Positions 11,355 through 34,702 are shown, numbered from the stretch's first letter. The stretch: 60,000 bases of DNA from Chrysomallon squamiferum (GCA_012295275.1 CM022679.1:28870664-28930663); one strand, 5' to 3'. Notes: generated by a model not told the origin, from the letters alone. Program-made: numbers and translations.

Positions 11355-11896
11355 TTGAGCAAACTGTGATTAGATGGATAGGTAAATGTTTATGTACGTG
11401 TATTTATCTATTTGTTTATTTGTTTATTTTTCAGATATTTTTATCCCAGATCAAGCTAGAGGAGAGATTAGAGTCAATGACCAGAGCGACAACTATCAGT
11501 GATGATGAGCTTGTGGCACTGTCGGTGAAGGAACTCAACAAGTTGTTAAAGGGACTGACGCGCGATGAGGTTGTCAAACTGAAGCAGAGGCGGAGGACTC
11601 TGAAAAACAGAGGCTATGCTGCCAACTGCCGCGAGAAGCGCATTTCTCAGAAGGAAGAACTCGAAACGGAGAAGGAAAAACTGAAGTCGGAAGTGGACCG
11701 GCTGCAGAGAGAGAACGATGTTGTCAAAATGGAACTGACGGCGCTGAAATCAAAATACGACGCACTTGCTCATTTCGCCGACACTAATCGGATTCAGATT
11801 TTACCGCAGCCAATCATGTTGAGTTCCGTGTCCCATGAATCGTTGATGATTAAGTCAGAACCCGTTCAGAGTGCCAGGCAGTGCTCTGCCTTATAG
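213..11896 (+). CDS. MAFK: Small Maf bZIP transcription factor (MafF/G/K class), two coding exons
   Basis: Coding exons are proposed at 213-224 and 11450-11896 (152 aa), or 11435-11896 with the upstream acceptor (157 aa); vertebrate MafK is 156 aa. In the 152-aa numbering, the extended homology region starts near residue 20 ([15 protein letters not shown]). The basic region is at about 49-68 and has the Maf hallmark [10 protein letters not shown] leucine zipper runs to about residue 113. There is no acidic/proline-rich N-terminal activation domain, so this is a small, not a large, Maf. Small Mafs act in the nucleus as homodimers (repressors) or as partners of CNC factors (Nrf, p45, Bach) on MARE/ARE sites. 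The bZIP exon is certain. The link to the four-codon exon 11.2 kb upstream rests on splice phase, the nearby ARE and normal total length. MAFK is used as a label for the single invertebrate ancestor-type gene. Confidence 0.93.
1786..1828. repeat. Adenine homopolymer (43 nt) with SINE-tail-like flank
   Basis: An uninterrupted A run follows the stretch GGGATGGTCACTTGGCCTTC. The 12-mer GGGATGGTCACT recurs at 38828-38839, so this may be the 3' end of an old retroposon. No target-site duplication was recognised. Confidence 0.5.
2635..2712 (+). repeat. tRNA-derived SINE-like fragment (degenerate)
   Basis: The sequence contains AGTGGCAAAGTA, resembling a pol III A box, and 30-40 bases later GGTCATGGGTTCAATGTCCC, resembling a B box (GGTTCAANNCC). 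The order and spacing are those of a tRNA-like head. It does not fold as an intact tRNA and has no anticodon arm I would trust. Confidence 0.35.
3636..3674. repeat. (AC)n microsatellite
   Basis: A pure AC dinucleotide run of about 39 nt inside the small Maf intron. Confidence 0.9.
4260..4740. repeat. Degenerate minisatellite with CATYCTRTTACAAAA motif
   Basis: The motif TTACAAAA recurs at about 4305, 4365, 4425, 4506, 4551 and more weakly after 4637, each time preceded by CAT-C/T-C-like and pyrimidine-rich sequence with CCCACC or CTTTATGTAC between. Spacing starts at 60 bp and shortens to about 40-45 bp. A decayed tandem array fits best. Confidence 0.6.
4873..5025. repeat. 70-bp tandem duplication
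   Basis: Two adjacent copies share TTTATAAAT followed by GATACCCCCATCTACCT and ATCAAAAAC. The shared GATACCCCCATC blocks begin at 4915 and 4985, a period of 70 bp. Confidence 0.75.
5585..5680. repeat. (ATGT)n and (AT)n compound microsatellite
   Basis: A run of TATG tetranucleotides is followed by AT dinucleotides. The open frames on both strands here encode only tyrosine/isoleucine/valine/cysteine repeats and are not genes. Confidence 0.85.
6190..6830. repeat. TG-rich tract with a 130-bp internal duplication
   Basis: GTGTTTGCATAYATATGCAGACT occurs at 6451 and 6581 and each copy is followed by TTCATTTTGT and TATTTGCA, giving a 130-bp tandem duplication within a long TG/TATG-rich tract. Confidence 0.65.
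7364..7400. repeat. (ATTT)n microsatellite
   Basis: A run of TTTA tetranucleotides. ATTT is one of the commonest SSR classes in this window. Confidence 0.85.
8580..8612 (+). repeat. tRNA-like SINE head (A box only)
   Basis: TGGCCTGGTGGTTAGAGTG resembles the 5' half of a tRNA gene including the A box (TRGCNNARY). No B box is recognisable downstream, so this is at most a truncated SINE. Confidence 0.3.
8826..9488. mobile_element. Non-autonomous pogo/Tigger-like DNA transposon (MITE)
   Basis: The left end reads CAGTATACCCTCACC then TATTCGCGG; the right end, reverse-complemented, reads CATTATTCCCTCGC then TATTCGCGG. These are imperfect terminal inverted repeats of about 24 bp with additional ATTCGCGG sub-repeats inside both ends. 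A TA dinucleotide flanks each side (8824-8825 and 9489-9490), the target-site duplication expected for Tc1/mariner/pogo elements. The 663-bp interior has no transposase frame; the 75-aa frame at 9148-9375 has no DDE signature. Mobilisation would need a transposase encoded elsewhere. The CpG-rich ends stand out against the AT-rich surroundings. Confidence 0.85.
9891..9943 (+). promoter_or_regulatory. Pair of MARE/AP-1-like sites in small Maf intron
   Basis: TGCTGACTCAG at 9891-9901 matches 11 of the 13 bases of the T-MARE palindrome TGCTGACTCAGCA. A second GTGACTCAG lies at 9935-9943. Both are followed by TCT. Possible intragenic enhancer or alternative promoter; function is inferred only. Confidence 0.4.
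10160..10196. repeat. (CA)n microsatellite
   Basis: A pure CA dinucleotide run. Confidence 0.9.
11153..11412. repeat. Tandem array with embedded ATTT tracts just upstream of the Maf bZIP exon
   Basis: The block GAGCAAA-CTGTGA-TAGATG-ATA-GT occurs three times (starts 11153, 11240, 11357). Two copies are preceded by GAATTCATATTTATTT with long TTTA runs (EcoRI-like GAATTC at 11197 and 11306, 109 bp apart). The array ends about 20-40 bp before the splice acceptor and explains the long false N-terminus of the open frame there. Confidence 0.7.
11450..11896 (+). CDS. MAFK: Small Maf coding exon 2 (extended homology region, basic region, zipper)
   Basis: The preferred acceptor is CCCAG before ATC AAG CTA GAG, giving IKLEERLE after MSKK. 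An in-phase acceptor 15 bases upstream (TTTTTCAG, exon start 11435) would add IFLSQ and has the better pyrimidine tract. The exon contains the whole DNA-binding and dimerisation region and ends QCSAL with a TAG at 11894-11896. It is clearly richer in G and C than its surroundings. Two psi-K-x-E motifs (IKLE and IKSE) sit near the two ends of the protein. Confidence 0.92.
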   Translation: MKLEERLESMTRATTISDDELVALSVKELNKLLKGLTRDEVVKLKQRRRTLKNRGYAANCREKRISQKEELETEKEKLKSEVDRLQRENDVVKMELTALKSKYDALAHFADTNRIQILPQPIMLSSVSHESLMIKSEPVQSARQCSAL

Positions 11897-11955
11897 CATT
11901 ACAGACTGTGCGACAGGACGTTTTAAAAACCCACCAAGCAGTGCTCTCATATCAT

Positions 11956-11960
11956 AATAA

Positions 11961-11961
<1 letters not shown>
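11956..11961 (+). terminator. Polyadenylation signal AATAAA after small Maf
   Basis: AATAAA occurs 60 bases after the stop codon. Others occur further down, so the true 3' end is uncertain. Confidence 0.35.
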
Positions 11962-11998
<37 letters not shown>

Positions 11999-12622
11999 TC
12001 AAGTGACGTGTGCAAGTCTAGTGTGTATATTCAGTAGTAGTTTTGTTTTCTCACCTGCAAGCAAAATGCCAAATTCTATTATTTTTGAGTTGAATGTTGG
12101 TTAAATTTCGTCCATATTACATGAGAACAGATAGAGATGGGACATCGGAAGATGGAAAAATATATATATATATATATAAGCATTTGAAAAATTTGGTGTT
12201 TTTTGTAATATTTTACACTTACACCTATACTGTCATTTCATTCCTTCAAATTATTTATTAAGTATAGTCTGCAGTCTACAACACACACACACATATATAT
12301 ATCTGTATAAGTATGTGTATATTTATATATATATGTATGTATGTATGTATGTATATAAAGATGATTTTATGTTTTTGTTTATGAAATTCATGGTGAGACC
12401 ACTAAGAAAAGTTGTGAAACATTTGTTTTGAGATTTTGTCATGGAAACAAATTCTCAGATTAATTCTAAATTAAAAGAAAAAGTTTTCTTAGAAGGCAGC
12501 TTGAGTAATGGTTTTACATTACTTGTTATTCCCAGAACGGTTTTTTTGTGTCAGGTAATGATGTCAGAGAGAGACAGATCACCAATGTCAGAAATAAGAC
12601 CTGTTGTTGAACAGAAAGGTGA

Positions 12623-12676
12623 TCACATTAACAAACTTTCTTGCGTAAATTATATATATAAATTTTGTTAATGTGA
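12623..12676. repeat. Short inverted repeat (possible RNA hairpin)
   Basis: TCACATTAACAAA at 12623-12635 and its exact reverse complement TTTGTTAATGTGA at 12664-12676, with a 28-base A/T-rich loop. If the small Maf transcript extends this far it would be a hairpin in its 3' UTR. Confidence 0.55.
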
Positions 12677-13157
12677 CCATTCAAATAATGTAAGAAAAAA
12701 TTTTTTTGAAATATCTGGGAATTTAAAAAGTGTATTTGAATAAGAAGGTGGTTTAGAAAGGGAGACAATTACTTGTTTAATTTTCAGTAATTTGAAGTAA
12801 AGGTGGGCTTCACACTGGATGTCTGATGTATTCTGGATTGAACGAGGGGATGGTTTTTAACCAACAGTAATGTGGATTTCTTTTCTTGCGTGGGTTTTCA
12901 AAACTGTTCTTTTAAAGGGAGGTAAAAGCTGTAATGAATTTTTTTTTAACTGGCAAATATTTTGGTAAAGAAATTATGATAAATACGTCTTTATTTTTTT
13001 TTTAAACATAACACATCTTTGCCATTTATTTTTGAAAAGGGATTGTTTATTTTAAAAACGTAACCTCTGCTGTGCCTGCAGGTTTCTGCTTTAATTTGAA
13101 TAAACTGTTAAGAATTAAGCATAATAGCTGCTGATTTAAGAAAACTGAATTCTACTC

Positions 13158-13368
13158 CATATACAGGGCTTTCAAATTAGAGTAATTAGGATAAAATAAC
13201 AGATATATTTTTTCCACCTCCATTACTGATAATTGTTAAAAACCAAATTATTAAGTGTCTAAATGGGTTTTTAAGAAAATGATTTTGCTATCACAAACAT
13301 TATTATTAACAATTTTTTGCAAGTAGTTGTTGCATGTATTGGCAGTTAAATTTGAAAGCCCTAATATG
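13158..13368. mobile_element. MITE candidate with hAT-like ends
   Basis: The left end CATATACAGGGCTTTCAAATT is matched in reverse complement at the right end by CATATTAGGGCTTTCAAATT, giving about 20-bp inverted repeats around 211 bp of AT-rich DNA. CAGGG...CAAA is typical of hAT family termini. No 8-bp target duplication was recognised and there is no open frame. Confidence 0.45.
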
Positions 13369-14246
13369 TTGATTACTAGTATCTTCTAATAAGCTTTAAC
13401 AAGTTAGAAGGGACATAACTCTGAGGAAGTGAGTGAGATATGAGGTAAATTAAAAAAGAACACATTTGGTTTATTTTGTTTGTGTGTGATTAGAATATAA
13501 TTAAAAATTATTTAAAATATTATATATTTGTTGATTATAATATAATATTTTTCGTTGTTCTTGTAATGTTAATATTTAATCTGTCCTCTGAAATTCTTGC
13601 TGTTTAGGATTGTAAATTCCTCCTTTATTTAAGAGAACCTGCTATTTTATAATGCAAAAAAAAAGAATGGAGAAAAGAAAAGACTAAAAACAAAAAATAA
13701 TATTTACAAACCTTTGGCAATAATTTATAAAAAATATTTGGCTTCTGGAAAATGACCACAACTTTTTACTTAAACAAATTTAATATAATATGCTAAATAT
13801 CAACAAATGAATTATAAAAATGAAAACATGATATCAAAAATTATTTGCTAGATTGTTATCTTGGAAATTGTCTTTAAAAGAGAATAACTTTATATCACTG
13901 TTTATGTAGTGAGATTCAAACAAGAGATTAAATACTCTGATTTCTATATGTTTATACAGAGTATAACAACAAAAAGTGGTCATTTCAGACTGCTTAAGGT
14001 TTGGTTCATAATCACTCATGTTGTAATTCGGAGAATACATCATTACAAAAAAAAAGTAGTAATTAGTGCTTGTCATTTCATTATTATCACTAGATAAAAT
14101 TCATTCATTATCAAGTCCTGGAAACAGATGAAAATAACTGTAATGAAGGTCAACATTTCTAAATAGCATGAATTGTCTGACTGTCTTTCTGTCTGTGTTT
14201 GTGTCTGTATTAATCTTTCAAAGGACAGATTTCTACACTTGACTTC

Positions 14247-14580
14247 AAATGAAAACCAGCCTCAAATGCTGCACTGTCAATGAAAAAATTAAAAGAGAAT
14301 GAATAAAAAAAAGTAAACAAAAATAAATAAATAAATAAATTACAAATTAAAATATGTTAGTAAAAAATTTGAACATTCTTATATTTGTATTAATGTACCA
14401 CAGTGCTGTGATGCTTTATTCAATAATATTATTTCAAGCTGGATGTTCAGTGTGATAAATTCAACATGTAACTACCAAAGCAGAGAAGTGGCAGTCTGAA
14501 TGTAACTCAGGGGTTGTTTAATAGAAAACATGTGTCAGAAATCTAGACATGAAAACATGTTTGAGGCTGGTTTCATTTTC
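14247..14580. repeat. Inverted-repeat pair around 330 bp (MITE candidate)
   Basis: AATGAAAACCAGCCTCAAATG at the left is matched in reverse complement by CATGTTTGAGGCTGGTTTCATT at 14556-14577. No target-site duplication was identified, so whether this is a mobile element is open. Confidence 0.35.
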
Positions 14581-14684
14581 TGAAGGAGATGGATACACAT
14601 TTTTGAATTAAAAGCTTAAAAATGAATATGAAAAAGAATGGATGATTTGTTAAGTTGTTATTCTTCTTATTGTTGTTGTTATTA

Positions 14685-14690
14685 TTATTA

Positions 14691-14745
<55 letters not shown>
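14685..14745. repeat. (ATT)n microsatellite
   Basis: A nearly pure TTA trinucleotide run of about 60 nt, read as polyisoleucine in one frame. Confidence 0.9.
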
Positions 14746-14747
<2 letters not shown>

Positions 14748-17700
14748 AAAGAAATAAAAAAATTAATTTACATTTTATATTTTATTTTTGAAAATTTTAA
14801 CTTTTTTTATATCTATATAATCAATTTTCATTTTTAGTGTTTATTTTATTTTGTTTTTAGTTTTTATTTTATTTTATTTGTTTTGTTTTGTTTTATTTTC
14901 ATTATTTACTTTATTTATTATTTATTTCATTTTATTAAGCTTTTTTCTGATTCAGTCATCTCCATCCACACTCACTTTGAATATTTGTATATCCATAGCA
15001 ATTGTATTTCTTATTTTGTGATGTGCCTGCTTTGTACATTTGTATATTTTCATGCATCATTTTCATGCATCACATATAAAATGTTCATCAGAGTGAATTA
15101 TATCAATACATATGCTATCACCATGTTTAATTTTTTCATAAGACAAAACTTCTATCTGTTAACATGATACAGTCTTACCATTTTGAATAAATTATCATGC
15201 TTTTTTAATTTCCACCATTCTCTTCAGAGCACTGTAGTGAGACTTTAATACTCTCCAAAATAAATAAATAAATTTGTTTTTAACTTTATATATATATGTA
15301 AAGTTAACAATTGTTTTTTTTTTAAATTGAATTTAATAGAGATTGTAGCAGTTTTAAATTATGTCCATTCAGCTGTTATAATAAAAATAATTACATTATT
15401 TAGAGACCAACCTAATAGTCAGGACAGTCTCAATATTACTTTTTTTTTTTTTCAAAAGACGCATCTTTTTTTCTTTTTCAAATTTTAAAAATAATAATGG
15501 AAATTCAAAATGGCTGAATTTGTGTTATGGCACTGTTGAAGTTTTGTCAGTGGATGCAGATCAGTGGATGAGTGGCCATTTCAGGCAGTGGTAGATGTTG
15601 TTAGTGGGTGCAGTCACATGACTTTGCAGTGTTTTGCTACTAATACAACGAGCTAAGGTGTGTGATGTGAATTCCTGTCGAAAGAAAACTTTAAAAAAAT
15701 GTAATAGTTCCATGAATGTTGCTTTTTAAAAATATTTAATATATGTGGGTTTTATTTCTTTTTTATAAAAATAAATAAATAAATAAGTAAAAAAATAAAA
15801 TGTTCTGTGATAAAAATAGGTATGAAAGTCTGGGCATTTAAAAAAAACAAAAAAAACACCCCAAAACTTGAAATTATTCAAATTTCTGTTTAAACACACA
15901 CCCACCGACACAAGTTCATATGAAAAACCGATTTTCTTTTTAAACATATATTTTTGAAATATTCCTTTTATGTTTTGTATCCAAGAAATGTGCTAAAAAT
16001 ATTGAGGCTTTTTTCTCTCTTTTTCCCCATTAATTCAGTGCTTTTCCAATTATGATAGTACTTTTTTTTTAGTGTGAAGATATTTATTTATTAAATTTCT
16101 TTTATGACTTTGTGAGTAAAACAGAAGAGTGATTGCACCATAAATGACAATGAATGCTGGTGGGCATCTCCTACCAGATAAACCAATCAGAAATGATTTC
16201 AAACATGTCAGAAGGCAGCATATTTATGTATACGTGTATCCTTGTTTGTGATTGGTTAATGAGCACATGCTTGTATTCAGGTCTATGACTGGTCAATTTA
16301 ATATAATTATGGGTAAAGAGATGATCAGTATAAAAATTACATCCACTCCATTCTTGTGGCTTATTGTTTTTATTTTTAACAATTGTACATTACTGTTATT
16401 TTGTAAAGAGTAAATTTTATTTCATGATTTGTACAAACCATTTATAGTAGATATATGTATGTATCTGATTTCTTTTATTTTTATTTTTATTTTTTTTATT
16501 TATTTTTTTATAAATTGCAAAGGTCGGGTTTGATAATGTACATAATGACAGATAATTTATAAGATTATGGAAAGAGAAGCATTCCAATGAAAGATACCTG
16601 AATGAAATTTTGTTTTCTTCAAATTTTAGTTTCTTAATTCTTTGTCTTGTCTTGTTCTGCATGAATTTTTAACCCATTTACTGTTGGTATGTGTGTGACT
16701 GCTTACTCAGTTTGGGTTTCAGCAACTGGGGCAACCATTGAGAATAGTGCCAAAGCATAATTTTTTGATGAGGTTTTATTTTTTATTTCTGCATTACTTT
16801 CATTTTGATTTATGTGCTTTTTTCTGTGACAGATAAAAATTCAGAACAGCGTTAATAGATTTGTTAGTCAAATCTTTCCATTTCAAATCATCATGCCAAA
16901 TATCTGCTTTAAATATACCAATGTAAAGACAAATCCTTTTCTCGTCTAAATCTTTTAACACTTTTTTAAAATTATTACTATTATTATTATTATTATTATT
17001 ATTATTTTGAAAAGTCTTAGGAAAAGTTTGAGATAAACAGATAATAATTATTAACATTAGAAAAACTGTCAGTAATTATTAATTAACTTTAGGAGATTTT
17101 TATATCAGTAAATCACAAACAGTATCCAGTACGTCAGGGATAGTTAAAACAATTATTATTGCTTTTAATTGCTTTCATTTTATCAATCAGTTGTATAATT
17201 AATTTACTCCCAAATGAATTATACTAATTAATAATAAGAATTATGAATGAATAAATAAATAAATGAATAAATAAATAAATAATTAAATAATAATAATAAT
17301 AATAATAATAGAAAATTTAAGAAAATTAATAAATTTATTCAGAAACCAGATTTGTTCAAAATAACTTTTCTCTTCTAAAAAGTATTAAAGATTAGAGTGA
17401 AATATATATATATATATATGTTTTATAACATTTTGTAAAAAATAAAAAAGTTAATATATAGAGCACAAAACAAAAATTTTCATCCAGATTTTAATGCTTT
17501 AATTACATTGGTTTTTTTTTTTTTTTTTTGTGTGTATCATTTTTTTTTTTTTTTAAATTTTTTTTTTGGGTTTTTTTATAAAAAAAGAAGCTAAAATATA
17601 CATTTTAGAAAATATTGCTTCTGTGTATGCTAAAATTTGCCAAATATTATTAAAAATAGCAGATAACTTACTCATTTTTTACTTTCTGTAATTCACATTT

Positions 17701-18118
17701 TAGTTTTGCTTTTGATAATAAAATGAATGTGAAAAAAATGTGCTTCCAGTTGGTGATGTCCTTTTGATTTTACTGCTTTACAAATTGAATTTATTTTTAT
17801 TTTTAATCTAAAATTAAATTATACCTTTAAAGATTCTTTAAATTTAATCTACAAATAATGAAAATCTAATCATTTATTAATATTTATAGTATCCAGGAAT
17901 TTGTTGTCAATTTAAAAAAAAATATATATATATTTTTTTTTATTTTATTATTTTTTTTATGTTAAAAACCTCATTGAATCAGCAACAAAAATGAATCAAA
18001 GAAAGTGACCCTGGTTAAAGAAATTTCAAACATGTACAGTATTTTGTGTGAAGTATTTGATTTTTAAATCAAATGTCTTGATATATTGTAAATACCATCA
18101 CTTTTCACACTGAAGCAA

Positions 18119-18495
18119 GAGATATCTCTAGTGTATGACTGGATATCCTTGTTTGTATCAGAAGATAACCAGTTCTGTACAAGGGGACATCCTATATCAT
18201 ACCAGAAGATAACTGATATATCACTAAATATCCTTTACTATATCAGAAGTTATCCAGTGATGTACAAGGGGATTGCCTATTTTACACCAGAACATACTCT
18301 GTTCTGTACAAAGGGAGAGCCTGAATTGTACCAGAAGATATGTTTAATGAATGACTCAATATCCATTATTTTACCAGACAATATCTTTAATGTATCACTG
18401 GATATACTTTATTGTATCATCAGATATCTTGGTGTATTTTAGAGGATATCCTATACCCTACCAAGAGATATCTTTATTGTTATCATTGACTGTTT
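18119..18495. repeat. Degenerate minisatellite, about 43-bp unit
   Basis: About 8.5 diverged units of 40-44 bp share the skeleton GAAGATATC...TGTAY...GGATATCCT...TATACCA. Units appear to come in two subtypes, one with ACTGGATATCC and one with TGTACAAGGGG. A 103-aa open frame runs through the array by chance because few units create stops. Confidence 0.7.
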
Positions 18496-19605
18496 TATGA
18501 AGGCCTACATGTTTGTGTGAATACTAAATATATTCATTTTTTTTTTTTTTTTTTCTCTCTATTAATTTTTTTTGTGACAATAAAGTATTGAAGGTCATAT
18601 TGGAAGCATGCTTATGAATCTGATTATTATCAATTAATATTTTATATTTAATAAACCAGCGTTAATTGTCATTAATATTGTCTCACAACTGTTATCTTCA
18701 TAACCAGAAATGGTGGACGTTGTCTGTGCCTTTATGTATATAAATAGATATAGCGTCTGGCTTATGTAGCATCTGCAGAGTTAAGATTAAAGATTAAAAT
18801 TAAATGATTTCATGTTTTAATATTGACAGAGATTGCTTTATTGACTAGGACTGTTTCTCTGGTCTAAGAACTTAATGTAATTTATTTGAGTTTGAAAACA
18901 AGAAGTTGTAAATTAATGAGTAAATTGTCTCAACAGTCCATGTCCATGTTAAAGAAATCCAGTAAAGCACAAAGAGTGATGTACTGTTTGTTTATCTTAT
19001 TTTTTTTATTTTTTTTTTTTTTTTTTAGTGACTATTATTCTTCACCATAATCTGTATTTTATACAGAAGTTATATGTTTCTAGGAGAAAGCACAAAAAAA
19101 AGAAGAAAAAAAAAGTTTTTAAACAAATATCCTGTTATATTTCATTAAGTTGCAAACAGATGCAATGTGACAGAATATATTTAACCACTGATCAACATGA
19201 ATTCATTTCAAGTAATCTTCCTTTCCAATAAAACATTATGAAAACTTAACAAAAATCATTTATAAATAATGCATAAAAGGCCAAACCTGAACTATTTCAA
19301 GTGAACAACAGTTACATGAAAACAATTTAACAGACTGTTTAAAAACCAGTAAGATATTTTTTAGACACTTAGACCATTTTGTCTTTTTTTTTTTTTTTCC
19401 CTTTAATCTGAAGTTTCTGTCTTTGTGTCCTCAGTTTTGACACCAATTTTTTATAAAAGGTTAGTTGTTCATGGTTTTATGAACTTGTCCAAGACAAAAC
19501 AAACCAAAAAAAATGTACAAGTTTAGCTAAAATTAATATCCACCATAAAATTTAGCTAAATTCAGTCCTGTACAAGCAATCCAATATGACCTGTCCTATT
19601 TAACT

Positions 19606-19862
19606 GTTAATATCAGTGTTATCTGTGCTACCTTTCTAAGCTGTTAGTATTATTAACCATGCTATCTAAGCTGTTAGTATTAACCATTGCTATCTTTCTG
19701 AGCTGTTTGTATTAACTATGCTATCTTTCTAAGCTGTTAGTATTAACCATTGCTATCTTTCTAAGCTACTAGTATGATCCATGCTATCTTTCTAAGCTGT
19801 TAGTATAAACGTTATCTTTCTAAGATGTTTCTATACCCATGCTATCATTCTAAGCTGTATAA
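19606..19862. repeat. Minisatellite, about 31-bp unit, eight copies
   Basis: The core TTTCTAAGCTGTTAGTATTA then ACCATGCTATC recurs with AGCTGT-type anchors at 19639, 19669, 19701, 19732, 19764, 19795, 19823 and 19853, a spacing of 28-32 bp. Confidence 0.8.
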
Positions 19863-21011
19863 CAATTATTTATTGCTGTGTTCTATGTGTGAATGGGCTG
19901 ACTAAATTGCTGATGTTGAGGGGTTGAGCTTTTGAAAAGTGAAAATGTTTTTGTATGTAATGTATTTATGTAATAAAATAACTACAACCAATACTTTGCC
20001 TTGGTTATGTTCTTATTTATAGACTACATGATGTTTCTAATAACCCTGAGAAAAACTGAATTAAATTTTATTATAAAACAAGTTAGTCAAGAAACAAAAA
20101 ACCCACAGTTAGTCTCAGTTAGAAATTGTTTTGAATATAGAATAAGTGTATCATTATGACAAATGAAATGATTGTAATGAGAATGACAGATAGGCTTTGG
20201 GAAAATGTGTTGTTATTAAAATGTTAGTGCGCTGGTAGAGATTCTAATCTTACTTTACACTTCAGACTGAATGTCTGAAGTCACTGTAGCCAATGATAAG
20301 GAATTTCAAAATAATCAAGTTTTTAATGTGATAAAAAAAAAATGTCAATCAGAGTTGAAACAAAAATTCATCATTTTTAAAAAATTAAACCATGTAAAGT
20401 TGATTATTTTGGTTCAATCTTTTTAGATAACAAAATAAGTAAGGAAATAATCCAGCAAAAACAAAACCAAATTCCCCCCCAACATTTCATTTAGTAAAAC
20501 ATTTTCAGTTTACAAAAACACACGCACGCACACACTCACAAATACTGACAAGCATATATATACATTTTTATATACTAAAAATTAAATATTTTAAAAGACC
20601 AGTAGTACAGAAATCTTTCATTGTTGACATTCATACTGTAGAATAAGCTCATAAACAGATTTTTAGCTTTTGCTTTTAATAATGTCTGAATGTGAATCTT
20701 TAAAGAAGACTATTATTAAATTAAAATATATATATATAAATAAATAAATAAATAAATCTGATTCATAAATCGCAACATTTATTAAGATTTAACCACTGTA
20801 CTACATACGGTATATTATATATATATATAAAATTATTTTTAATATATTTTTTACCATTTCGAATTTTATATTCGGAGAACGTAATGAATATACGCTTGTT
20901 AAACTTAGAATAGTGTGCAAAATGAAATGAAAGAAAAAGCGGCATTTTTCTTACATTTATTTTTTGTAATGAATTTGATTTTGCTCTACGACCCCGTTTT
21001 TCAATTTCCCT

Positions 21012-21114
21012 CCAATCGTTATGTACTTCACGTTCCGGAATGTGCCGGAAAATAACGAATATCTTTCCGTGATGGAACTACTTTAGCAGCCATTTTTAGA
21101 CAGTGCGACTTCCG
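21012..21114 (+). promoter_or_regulatory. NDEL1 promoter cluster (CCAAT, ETS, YY1-like)
   Basis: Within 103 bp lie CCAAT (21012-21016), CCGGAA (21035-21040 and 21045-21050), AGCCATTTT matching a YY1 site (21088-21096) and ACTTCCG (21108-21114, an ETS/GABP site on the other strand). This combination is typical of TATA-less housekeeping promoters. It lies 370-470 bp upstream of the NDEL1 start codon and is locally richer in CpG. Motifs are seen; activity is inferred. Confidence 0.55.
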
Positions 21115-21479
21115 TTTGATTTAGTGTGAGAAAAGTAAATCGTTTGTCTTTACTGTTCCCTTAGGTAAATATGCTTGTTACCGGCTGAGTTGAAAACGTC
21201 AAACGGGAGTTATTTTAGTGATCAGTTGATGTTTACAAGTTAGTATAGAATTGTCTTTCAAACCTTTCTTTTCGACAACTTGACATCGCATAACTGAGTG
21301 GAAATCTTGAAGGACTATCCCTGTTTTTAAGGTGGACTTAAATTTATTCTGTACACCTATTTTCGAAATAATGTAGCATGGAACGATGACCAACGTAATC
21401 AGTCTGTAATTTATACAAAAACCAGTACGACTGTAGGAGAGGTTGTTTGGAAATTCCATACAACAGTATCATATCGAAT

Positions 21480-34702
<13,223 letters not shown>

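Larger units (their letters stand above)
225..11434 (+). other. Long first intron of small Maf (about 11.2 kb)
   Basis: No convincing coding exon was found here. It holds a T/A-rich background, many SSRs (AAT at about 1317-1361, an A run at 1786-1828, ATT at 2395-2436, AC at about 3636-3674, ATGT and AT at 5585-5680, TG-rich at 6190-6830, ATTT at 7364-7400, AT/CA at 7920-7960, CA at 10160-10196), several minisatellites, a pogo-like element at 8826-9488, tRNA-SINE-like scraps and MARE-like sites near 9.9 kb. Alternative first exons could lie here but cannot be seen by eye. Confidence 0.5.
11962..20940. other. Gene-poor region between small Maf and NDEL1
   Basis: No coding exon could be supported on either strand. 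The proximal part is probably the small Maf 3' UTR. Contents are AT and ATT SSRs (11966-11994, 14685-14745, 16980-17007, 17280-17310), T and A homopolymers, two inverted-repeat candidates, two minisatellites and otherwise unremarkable AT-rich DNA. Confidence 0.6.

Noticed and set aside
11087-11434. Long N-terminal extension of the Maf open frame
   Set aside because: It translates a repeat array with TTTA tracts ([11 protein letters not shown]) and precedes a splice acceptor, so it is intron.
18131-18442. 103-aa open frame on the + strand
   Set aside because: It lies wholly inside a degenerate 43-bp minisatellite, has no splice or promoter context and no recognisable domain.
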